Shown here piece after piece: positions 9,001-21,000 of a DNA stretch of 64,000 bases (within the stretch, counting starts at the first letter, position 1; every line of letters begins with the position of its first letter). The notes beneath the pieces were generated by a model. That model ran no database searches. It saw only the letters and a program-made list of their open reading frames with translations, and was not told the origin of the DNA. This stretch comes from Kibdelosporangium aridum (lineage in GTDB: Bacteria; Actinomycetota; Actinomycetes; Mycobacteriales; Pseudonocardiaceae), in the NCBI RefSeq assembly GCF_900176515.1, contig NZ_FWXV01000010.1, forward strand, positions 248,001-312,000, in the 5' to 3' direction. The position numbers and the translations under genes were made by a program.

Positions 9001-12000
9001 CGTCGACCACGAGCGTGCGCAGCACCTCGTGTTTGGCCACGACGTCACCGAGCGCTGCCTGCAACGCCTCGGTGTCGATGTGGCCGGAAAGGCGCCACGC
9101 CCACGGGATGTTGTACGTCGGGCTCGGGCCGGACAACCGGTCGAGGAACCAGAGTCGTTGCTGGGCAAAGGAAAGCGGGATGACCTCGGGTCGTTGCACC
9201 GGCCGCAGCGGCGGGCGGCCCGCGCGGCTCGGGTCCAGCACCTCGGCCAGCCGCGCCGGGGTCGGTGCGTCGAACACGGCCCGGATCGGGACCTCGACGC
9301 CGAGCACCCCGCGGATCCGGCTGACCAGCCGGGTGGCCAGCAGCGAATGCCCGCCCAGCTCGAAGAACCCGCTGTCGACGCCGACCCTCGGCACGCCGAG
9401 CACTTCGGCGAAGAGCTCGCACAACGCCTGCTCCGCCGGCGTGTGCGCCTCCCGGAGCACCACGGTGACCTCGGGTTCTGGCAGTGCGCGCCGGTCGAGC
9501 TTTCCGTTCGGCGTCAACGGGAACTCAGGCAGCACCACGATGTTCGACGGCACCAGGTGCTCGGGCAGACGGGACATCAGGAACGACCGCAACCGCGTCG
9601 CATCCTCCTGTGCCACAACGTATCCGATCAGCCGGTCGGTCCGCGCGACGACGACCGCCTGGCTGACGGCCGGATGCGTGAGCAGCGCGGCCTCCACCTC
9701 GCCGGGTTCGATCCGGAAGCCCCGGATCTTCACCTGGTCGTCCACGCGGCCGAGGAACTCGACGACCCCGTCCTTCCGGCGCTTGGCCAAGTCACCGGTC
9801 CGATACATCCGGCTGCCAGGCGGACCATACGGATCGGCCACGAACCGCTCGGCACTCAGCCCCGGACGGCCAAGATAGCCGCGCGCCAACTGCACCCCGG
9901 CCAGATACAGCTCGCCGGGCGTGCCCGGCGGAACCGGCCGCAACTGGGCATCCAGCACGTAAGTCCTGGTGTTCCACACCGGACGGCCAATCGGCACAGT
10001 CGCGTCCGCAGGATCACACTGCCAGTAGGTCACATCGACCGACGCCTCAGTCGGACCGTACAAGTTGTGCAACTCCGCGCCGAGTACCCGGTGGAAGTCC
10101 CGCACTGCCTCCACTGGCAGCGCTTCACCGCTGCAGATCACCCGACGCAGGCTCGCGCACCCGGCGACAGCCGGTTCCTGAAGGAAGACCTGCAACATCG
10201 ATGGCACAAAGTGGACGGTCGTGATCTCGCGCGAACGGATCAAACCGGCCAGGTAGACCGGATCCTTGTGCCCGTCCGGCCGGGCCAGGACCTCCGTCGC
10301 ACCGACGATCAACGGCCACAGGAACTCCCACACCGACACATCGAAACTCGACGGAGTCTTCTGCAACACCCGGTCATCACCGGTCAGCCCGTACTCGTGC
10401 TGCATCCACAACAACCGGTTGACGATGCCCCTGTGCGGCACCACAACACCCTTAGGACGACCCGTCGAACCAGACGTGTAGATCACGTACGCGGGACTAT
10501 CCGGCGTCGCGGGGCTGGCCAAAGGTTCGCTCGACCACTCCGACAGATCCGTCTCGTCCAACGCGACGGACTCAAAGGCCATCCTTCCCGCCGACAGCAC
10601 CAGGGCTGGAGCCGCGTCGGACAGCATGAACTCGATCCGCTCAGCGGGGTAGTCGGGATCCAACGGCAGATATGCCGCACCCGCCTTCAACACTGCCAGA
10701 ATCGACGTCACCAAGTGGACCGAACGCGGCAACGCCAACGCCACCACGCTCTCCGGACCAACACCACGGCTGATCAACAACCGCGCCAGACGGTTGGACA
10801 CCGCGTCCAACTCCGCGTAGCTGAGCTCCACGTCCTCGAAGAACAGCGCCGGGTGATCCGGCATCCGCTTGACCTGAGCCGCGAACAACTCCGGGATCGT
10901 GGTCTCGGGGACTTCGACGGCGGTGGCCGACCACTCGGCACTGAGCCGGTCCTTCTCGTCCTCGGTCAACAGGTCGATCTGGCCGAACGGCCGGTCCGGA
11001 TCGGTGATGGCGGCTCGCAGCAACCGTTCCCATCGGCCGAGTACTGCGTCCACAGTGGACCGGTCGAAGATGTCGCTGTTGTACTCGGCGGCACCACGGA
11101 TGCCCGCGCCTTCGCCCTCTCCGACGTAGAAGACGAGGTCAGCGCGGGCTGTCCCGAGCCTGACCGGCTCCTCGGACACCGTCAGCCCGGGCAGCCGCAC
11201 GTCGGCGGTCGCGTTGTTCTGCCAGGCCAGCGAGGTCTGGAACAACGGGTGGTACGACAGGGAACGCGCCGGGTTGAGCGCCTCGACCAGCCGCTCGAAC
11301 GGCACGTCCTGATGCGCGTACGCGTCCAGGCTGCGCTCACGGACCCGGGCGACCAGATCCCGGAACGACGGGTCACCGGCCGTGTCCACCCGCAGCACCA
11401 GCGTGTTCACGAAGAACCCGACCAGATCGTCCAGCGCCTGGTCGGTCCGCCCGGCGATGGACGTCCCGATCGGCACGTCCGTCCCGGCACCCAGCCTGGT
11501 CAATACGGCGGTCAGACCTGCGTGCACGACCATGAAGACACTGGCGCCACATGCCCTTGCCAAGTCCACCAGCCCGGCGTGCAGGTCGTCGTCCCACTCG
11601 AACGTGAACTGTTCGCCCTGGTAGGAAGCTTGCGGCGGATGCGGCCGGTCGGTCGGCAACTCGATGCGTTCCGGCAGGTCGGCCAGCACTGAGCGCCAGT
11701 AGTCCAGTTGCGGCTCGATCACGCTGTCACCCAGGGCATCCCGCTGCCACAAGGTGTAGTCGGCGTACTGAACCGGCAACGGTTCCCACTCGGGCGCGTG
11801 GCCAGCTGTCCTGGCCGTATAGGCGGTCGCGAAGTCACGCCACAGCGGCGCCATCGACCAACCGTCCGACGCGATGTGATGGAACACCAGCACCAGGACG
11901 TGTTCCCGCACACCGAGCCGAAGCAGGTCGGCCCGCAGCGGGACCTCGGTCCGCAGATCGAACGAACAGCGCGCGATTTCGGTGACCGCGTCGGCCAGCC

Positions 12001-15000
12001 CGGCCTCGGACACGTCCCTGACGTGCAGGGTGATCTCTGGATCGGTCAGGATCTGCTGGTACGCCTCACCGTCGTGCACCGGGAACACGGTCCGCAGCGC
12101 CTCATGACGGTTGACCACGTCCGCGAGCGCCGCCCGAATCGCCTCGACGTCGAGCATGCCTGTCAGCCGCATGGCGATCGGCATGTTGTACGTCGGCGAC
12201 GGTCCTTCGAGCTGGTGGAGGAACCACAACCGTTGCTGCGCGTACGAAAGCGGCAAGTACTCCGGTCGCTCAGCCGGAACCAACGCGGGCCGCACCTGGC
12301 CGTCGCCGCTGGCCAACGCGGCGGCCAGCCCGGCGACCGTGGAGGTTTCGAAGACCGCGCGGACTTCCAGCTCCACGCCGAAGACCGCACGTACCCTGGC
12401 CACCAGCCGGGTCGCCATCAGCGAGTGCCCGCCGAGTGCGAAGAAGTCGTCGTCCACGCCGACCGCGGGCACGGCGAGGACCTCGGCGAACAAGCCGCAC
12501 AGCACCTCTTCGACCGGAGTACGCGGCGCCCGGCCGGACATCGAGGCGTTCCGGTCCGGGCTGGGCAGCGCCTTGCGGTCCAGCTTGCCGGATGCCAGCA
12601 ACGGCAGCCGGTCGAGGATCACGAACGCTGAAGGCACCATGTACTGCGGCAGCTGATCCCGCACGTACGAGCGCAGGGAAGCCACCAACGAGCTGGTCTC
12701 CCTGTGCCCGGCGGGGTTGTTGCCCAGTGACGCCAGCGAAGCCCGCACCGGGGTCTTCTTGTACACCTGACCTGGGGCGTTCGTGGCGAACACCGCGTCG
12801 AGCGCGCCCTCGGCACCGGCCGCCCACGTCACGGCGACGTGATATCCCACGCGCTCGGCCAACGCGAACAGCTCTTCCGGGTCCACACCGTCCACAATGT
12901 CCAGTGCGGCGACCGCGTCGCCGTCGCCCAGCACCCGGACTGCGGCCAGCTCCCCGGAGAGACGGGCGTTGGGAACCCCTGTCACCCGCAGCCGCTCAGG
13001 CCGCGATTCACGCAAGATCCCTTCCACCGCTTCGAGATCGGTGAAGGAACGGACCTCTTCGCGCACCGGCTCGACGGGAAGTGCCTTGCGCAACACGACG
13101 TCATACCGGTGGCGGGTCAGCTCGTTGTGCACGACACCGCGCTTGATCCACAGGTCCACGTCGCCGTCGAGCTCGTCGGCCAGAGCGACGAAGTAGTCCG
13201 GATCCAGCAGCAACTCGCCTTCCCGAGCCACCGCTTGGTCAACCGCCGGGACGCTGGCACGCCCGTGCCGGATCTCAGTCGCGGTACGGAAGGCCCGCAG
13301 CAGCCGCAGGTTCCGGATGTCACCGAGGAAGATGACGCCACCCGGGGCGAGCAGGCTGTACGCCTCCCGGATCACCTCGGTCAGGTAGCCCACGCTCGGG
13401 AAGTACTGTGCCACCGAGTTGATGACGACTGTGTCGAAGTACTCCCGTGGCACGTCACCGAGGTTGTGGGCGGGCCTTGCCTCCAGGTGGATACGCGGGT
13501 CATCGCCGAGTTCCCCGCGCAGGTTGGCAATGGCCTTCGGCGACAGGTCGACGCCCCAATACTCCTGCGCCAATGGCGCGATCCTGGACAGGATCAGGCC
13601 GCTGCCGACACCGATCTCGAACACGCGACGCGGCTGCAACGCGCTGATCCGCTCGATGGTGGCCGCGTGCCACTCCCGCATTTCGCCGAGCGGGATCTCC
13701 GAGCCGTCGTAGCTGGAGTTCCACCCGGTGAAGTTCTCCTCAAGACCACCGGACGACGCCTCAGTGAACACGTCCTCATGCAGCTCACGCCACTCCTCGA
13801 CGTGCTCAAGCTCGGTACCCGCGTTCCTGGAGTCAGCCGTGACCACGTACGCGATCAGCTGATCGTCCTTGGCGATCACCACTGACTGCCCCACAGCTTC
13901 GTGCCCGGCCAGCACGGACTCGATCTCGCCGAGCTCGATCCGGTAGCCCCGGATCTTGACCTGGTCGTCCGCCCGGCCGACGAACACCAAACGCCCATCC
14001 GGCAACCAGCGGACCAGGTCACCCGTGCGGTACAGGCGACTTCCCGCAGGACCGAACGGATCCGCCACGAACCGCTCGGACGTCAACGCGGGACGACCGA
14101 GATAGCCGCGAGCCAGCCCGGAACCGCCGAGGTACAGCTCCCCCACCACACCCGGCGGAACCGGCCGCAGCCAGGCGTCGAGGACGTACGCCCTGGTGTC
14201 GGGATCGGGGATGCCGATCGGGACGACGGAAGCGCCCGCGAGCTCCTCGGCCGTGCTCTCACCGAGGGTCGAGTTGGTGGTCGCTTCGGTCGGGCCGTAG
14301 GCGTTGAACATCCGCCTGCCCGGCGCCCATCTGGCGATCAGCTGCGGTGACACCCGTTCCGTACCTGCCAGCAACACCGAATTCGTTGGCAGGTCGCAGT
14401 CCTCGGGCATCGCGTCGAGCAACGCGGGCGGCAGGATCATGAAGTTGACCTCGTGCGCGAACGCGTACTCGGTCAACGCGGGCCCGGCGACCCGCCGTTC
14501 GGCCGGGACGACCACCAACCGGCCGCCCGATAGCAAGCCCAGGCACAGGTCCCAGAACGCTACGTCGAAACTCGGCGAGGCGAACTGCAGGACCCGGCTG
14601 TGCGGGCCCACGCCGAACCGGCGCTGCTGGGTGGCCACCAGCTTGGCCACCCCGGCGTGGGACACGACCACTCCCTTGGGACGGCCGGACGAACCAGACG
14701 TGTAGATCACGTAACAAGCACTACTCGCCACCACCGACACTTCCGGCGCGGTAACCGGCCGCAGTGCCACTTCAGGATCGTCCACCACCAGCAGCGATAC
14801 GCCGTCAGTAGCTCGGATGTGTGAATCTCTCGACGCCACAAGACAGACCGGTGAGGCGTCCTGGAACATGAACGCGATCCGGTCGGCCGGGTAGTCCACG
14901 TCGATCGGCAGGTACGCCGCCCCCGCCTTCATCACGGCGATCTCGGCGACGATCATCTCGATCGACCGTGGAACCGCCAGTGCCACAACCTTTTCCGGCC

Positions 15001-18000
15001 CAGCACCGCGTGCGATCAGAGCGTGCGCCATCTGGTTGGCCCGCGCGTCCAGCTCGGCGTAGGTGATCTCGATGTCCTCGAACACCACGGCAACCGAGTC
15101 GGCCCGGTCCCGGACCTGCGCGGCGAACAGGTCGAGGAACGTCGACGTGCCAAGGCCTTCGTCGACACCGGCCCACACGTCGAGCACCTGCGCCCGCTCG
15201 TGGCCCGCGAGCAGGTCGATGCCGCCGATCGGCCGGTCGGGGTCGGCCAGCGCGGCCCGCAGCAGGCGCTCAAGCCTGGCCAGGATCGAGTCCACGGTGC
15301 CGCGGTCGAGGACATCGGTGTTGAACTCCATCACACCGTCGATGCCCTGATCCCGTTCGGTCAACGAGATCGACAGGTCGAACTTGGACGTCCCGGTGGT
15401 CACCGGGATCTCGCTGACGGTCAGCCCAGGCAGCGTGACGTTGGCCCGCGCGTTGTTCTGCCCGGCGATCATCACCTGGAACAACGGGTGGTACGACAAC
15501 GAACGCGCCGGGTTGAGCGCCTCGACGAGCCGCTCGAACGGGACATCCTGGTGCTCGTAGGCGTCCAGGCTCAGTTCCCGTACCCGTGTGACGAGCTCAC
15601 GGAACGTCGGCGCACCTGAGGTGTCCACCCGCAGCACCAGCGTGTTCACGAAGAACCCGACGAGCTCGTCCAGCGCGTGGTCGGTACGGCCGGCGATCGG
15701 CGAGCCGATCGGGATGTCCGTGCCCGCCCCCAGCCTGGTCAGCAGGGCCGCGAGCCCGGCTTGGACGACCATGAAGACACTCGCCCCGCTGGTGTGCGCC
15801 AGATCCACCAGCTCCGAGTGCAACCGCGCGTCCCATGCGAAGGTGTAGAGCTCACCGCGGAAGGTCGCGACCGTGGGATGCGGCCGGTCCAGTGGCAGCT
15901 CGATGCGGTCCGGCAGGCCTTCGAGCGTCCGTCGCCAGTAGTCGAGCTGGGCAGTGATCTCACTGTCCTTGTCGGACTCGGTACCGAGCAGGTCTCGCTG
16001 CCACAACGTGTAGTCCGCGTACTGCACCGGCAGCTCGGTCCACTGTGGAGCCTGACCCGCCAGGCGAGCCTGGTAGGCCGTGGCGACGTCCTTCCACAGC
16101 GGCGCCATCGACCAGCCGTCCGACACGATGTGGTGGAACACCAATGCCAGCACGTGCTCTTGCGGGCCGAGCCGCAGCAGCTCGGCCCGCATCTGCACCC
16201 GGTTCTCCAGATCGAACGGGGCACGGACCAACTCGGTGAGGGCCTCCGCGAGGTCCCCCTCGGTAACCTCGCGGACCCGCAGCCGCGCCCCCTCGTCGGC
16301 CACATCCAGGATGCGCTGGTACGGCACGCCGTCCCGCTGCGGGAACACGGTCCGCAGGGCCTCGTGCCGATCAGTCACATCGATCAGTGCCTGCCTGAGC
16401 GCGTCGACGTTCACGTCCCCCGTGAGCCGCATGATCAGCGGCACGTTGTACGTGGCCGACGGGCCTTCCAGGTTGTGCAGGAACCAGAGTCGCTGCTGCG
16501 CGAAGGAAAGTGGAAGCACGTCGGGTCGCTGCACCCGCTGCAGCGGCGCCCGGACCCGGCCACCGGAATCAGCCAGCAACTCGGCGAGCCCGGCAGGCGT
16601 CGGCGTCTCGAACACCGACCGCACAGCCAGTTCGGTGTTCAACGCGGCACGTACCCGCGCGATCAGCCGGGTCGCCAGCAAGGAGTGGCCACCGAGCGCG
16701 AAGAAGCTGTCGTCCGGCCCGACCTTCGGCAGGCCGAGGACTTCCGCGAACAACTCGCACAGCAACCGCTCACGCGGAGTGCCCGGCTCACGGGTGGACA
16801 CCGACACCGCCGGATCTGGCGACGGCAACGCCCGCCGGTCCAGCTTTCCGTTGGCGGTCACTGGAATCGCGTCAAGGACAACGACCGCCGACGGCACCAT
16901 GTGCTCCGGCAACCGTTTGGCCGCGAGATCCTTGACCTCAGCGGCAAGTGTGACGTCCTGACGGAACCGCAGCGGATCACTCACTGCCGGCCCGTCAGCA
17001 CCAGGCCGGAACGCTCCAACGGGAACACCGTCGCCGAGGAAGAAGACGGCGTCGATGCTTCCGTCTGCTGTGGACGACCACGTGGTGACCGTCCGGTATC
17101 CCAGTGCGTCGCCGAGTTCGTGGAAAGCCTCGGGATCCACACCGGCAACGATCCGGCCGTTCGGAATTCCCGTGATACGCAGAGAATCAGGACGCTCGCG
17201 CAACGCGGCCTCGACCGTCGAGAGGTCACGCCAAGCCTCGTGCGGCACCGAGCTCAAGTCCTGAACCGCTTGCGGCTGCTTGTACAGCACCACGTCGTAG
17301 CGGAACTGGCTGAGCTCGTTGACATACCGGGCCCGCTTGACCCGGACATCCACGAGGCCGTCAAAGAACTCCGGCGCGACCAGGAGCTCCTTCTCGCGCT
17401 GAACTCCTTCCTCGGCTGTCCGGTCACCACGGCGAGCCGCGACCTCGGCGTGGAACGCGTGCAGCTGACGCAGGTCCCGCACATCGCCGACGAACACCGC
17501 GCCGCCGGGCACGACCAGGTCGAGCGCCTTGTTCAGCACCTCGTTGAGGTAGTCGCCGCTGGGGAAGTACTGCACCACCGAGTTGATCACGACGGTGTCG
17601 AAGTATCCCGTTGGCATACCGTCGAGATCCGTGGCCTCGCCGTGCCGCAGTTCCGCTTGTGGGAACCGGGCGCGCAGGCCGTCGATGACCTTGGCGGACA
17701 GATCCGTTCCCCAGTATGACTCGCAGTCCTCGATCAGCTGGGACATGATCAGGCCGGTACCGACGCCGATCTCCAGAACCCGCTTGGGCCGCAGCGAACG
17801 GATCCGCGTCACGACCGCGTCACGCCACTCCCGCATTTGCTCCAGCGGGATCGGTTCGCCGTCGTAACTGCTGTTCCAGCCGACGAATTCGGCGGCGTCG
17901 GTGTAGACGGAGTCGTACAGCTCCTGCCACTCACCGATCTGGTCGCGCTGGGCATCGCTGTCAGTCTGCTCGGTGTCCGGCACGACGTAGCCGACAAGCC

Positions 18001-21000
18001 TGACGTCACCCGGCCGGTCTTCCCGTGCGATGACAACAGCTTGCGCGACACCGGGGTGCTCGGCCAGTGTCGCGGCGATCTCGCCTGGCTCGACGCGGAA
18101 TCCACGGAGCTTGACCTGCTCGTCCGCGCGGCCGAGAAACTCGACGACCCCGTCCTTCCGGCGCTTGGCCAAGTCACCGGTCCGATACATCCGGCTGCCA
18201 GGCGGGCCATACGGGTCGGCCAGGAACCGCTCGGCACTCAGCCCCGGACGGCCAAGATAGCCCCGGGCGAGTTGGATACCGGCGAGGTAGAGCTCGCCGG
18301 GGGTGCCCGGCGGGACGTGACGCAGATGTGCGTCCAGCACGTAAGTCCTGGTGTTCCACACTGGACGACCGATTGGGACGGTCGCGTCCGCGGGATCACA
18401 GTGCCAGTAGGTCACATCGACCGACGCCTCAGTCGGACCGTACAAGTTGTGCAACTCCGCGTCGAGCACGCGGTAGAAGTCCTGAACCGCGTCGACAGGC
18501 AGCGCTTCGCCACTGCAGATCACTCGACGCAGGCTCGTGCACTCGGCGACAGCCGGTTCTTGGAGGAAGACCCGGAGCATCGATGGGACAAAGTGGAGTG
18601 TGGTGATGCCGCGCGAACGGATCAAAGCGGCTAGATAGGCGGGATCCTTGTGCCCGTCCGGCCGGGCCAGGACCTCCGTCGCACCGACGATCAACGGCCA
18701 CAGGAACTCCCACACCGACACATCGAAACTCGACGGAGTCTTCTGCAGCACGCGATCGTCACCGGTCAGCCCGTACTCGTGCTGCATCCAGAGCAACCGG
18801 TTGACGATGCCCTTGTGTGGCACGACAACGCCTTTGGGACGGCCGGTCGATCCGGACGTGTAGATCACGTAGGCGGGGTGATCCGGCGTCGCCGGGCTGA
18901 CCAAGGGTTCGCTTGACCACTCCGACAGATCCGTTTCGTCCAGCGCGACGGAGTCGTAGCTCAGCTTCTCCGCGGACAGCACGAGGGCTGGAGCCGCGTC
19001 GGACAGCATGAACTCGATCCGCTCCGCCGGATAGTCCGGATCCAACGGCAAGTATGCGGCGCCTGCTTTGTGCACCGCCAGAATCGACGTCACCAAGTGC
19101 ACCGAACGCGGCAACGCCAACGCCACCACGCTCTCCGGACCAACACCACGGCTGATCAACAGCCGGGCCAGGCGGTTGGACAGCGCGTCCAGCTCCGCGT
19201 AGCTGAGCTCGACGTCCTCGAACATCAACGCCGGGTGATCCGGAGTCCGCTTGACCTGAGCGGCGAACAACTCGGGAATGGTCGTCGCGGGGACCTCGGT
19301 GTCCACCCATTCCGCCGTGATCCGCTCGTGCTCGGCCGCGGTGAGCAGGTCGATCGCGCCGATCGGCGCACCAGGATCGGCCACGACCGCGCGCAGCAAG
19401 GTCTCCAGCCGCGCGAGCACAGTCTCCACAGTGGACTTGTCGAAGATCTCCGCGTTGTACTCGGCCATCCCGTCGATCCCGCGCGGTGTCTCGGTCAGCG
19501 AGAACCACAGGTCGAACTTGGACGTGCCGGTACCGACCGGGATCTTCACGGCGTCAAGGCCGGGCAGGTGCACACCTGCGGCGGGGGTGTTCTGCCAGGC
19601 GAGCATCGTCTGGAACAACGGGTGGTACGCCAGCGACCGGGACGGATTGAGCTCCTCGACCAATCGCTCGAACGGCAGGTCTTGGTGCGCGTACGCATCC
19701 AGGCTGCGCTCACGGACCTGTGCGACGAGATCACGGAACGACGGGTCACCCGCCGTGTCGACCCGCAGCACCAACGTGTTCACGAAGAACCCGACGAGGT
19801 CCTCAAGCGCTTGGTCGGTACGGCCGGCGATCGGTGTACCCACCGGGATGTCCGAACCGCCACCGAGGCGGGTCAGCAGAGCGACGAGTCCTGCCTGGAC
19901 GACCATGAACGGGCTTGCCCCGCACGAACGGGCCAAGTCCGCCAGCCCGGTGCTCAGGTCCGCGTCCCACGCGAAGGTGAAGAACCCGCCTGCGTAGGTG
20001 GACACTGTCGGGTGCGGCCGATCGGATGGCAGCTCGATGCGCTCGGGCAAGCCTGCCAGGGTCGTCCGCCAGTAGTCCATTTGCGACTCTTGGTCCGGCA
20101 GGTTTCGCTGCCACAGCGTGTAGTCCGCGTACTGCACCGGCAACGGCTGCCAGTCGGGAGCCTGTCCCCTGATCCTGGCCGAGTAAGCCGTGCCGACGTC
20201 ACGCCACAGCGGCGCCATTGACCAGCCGTCCGCGGCGATGTGGTGGAACACCAGGACGAGCACGTGTTCATCGGGACCGGTCGCCAGCAGCTCGGCACGG
20301 ACCGGGATCTGCGTCTCCAGGTCGAACACCCGGCGGACGATCTCGTCGATCGGGCTGTCCGACCGCACGAGCTCGACCGTCGCGTGCGGAAGTACATGCT
20401 GATAAGCCACCCCGTCGACCGCGGGAAAGACGGTACGCAAGGCCTCGTGCCTGGCCAGCAAGTCGTTCAACGCGGCTTGCAACGCATCGACGTCCAGCTT
20501 GCCTGTCAATCGCATGACCAGTGGCACGTTGTAAGTCGCGGATCCGCCCTCAAGCCGGTGCAGGAACCAGAGGCGCTGCTGTGCGAACGAAAGCGGTATG
20601 CGCTCGGGCCGTTCCACTGGGACAAGCGCCGGAAGGACCACCTGGTTGCCCGCAGTCCCCAGCAACTCGGCCAGGCCCGCCGGAGTCGGGTGGTCGAACA
20701 CCGAGCGAATCGCGAGGTCCGCACCCAACGCCTTGCGGATACCCAGGATCAGCCGCGTCGCGAGCAGCGAATGACCGCCGAGATCGAAGAAGTTGTCGTC
20801 CGCGCCGACCGCGGGCAGGCCGAGCACCTCGGCGAACATCTCGCACAGCATCTGCTCTGCCGGGGTTCGCGCGGCACGCCCGGTCCCCTTGGTCCTCGGC
20901 TCCGGATCGGGCAGCGCTTTCCGGTCCACTTTGCCCGAAGTCAACACGGGAAGGCGTTCCAAGACAACGAATGTGCCTGGAACCATGTACCCGGGAAGCC

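Noticed and set aside
7781..11692. 1303-codon open frame on the plus strand, opposite the NRPS
   Set aside because: It lies antisense to conserved C and A domains and has arginine-, valine- and glutamine-rich composition without motifs. It is a by-product of high G+C codon use in the NRPS.
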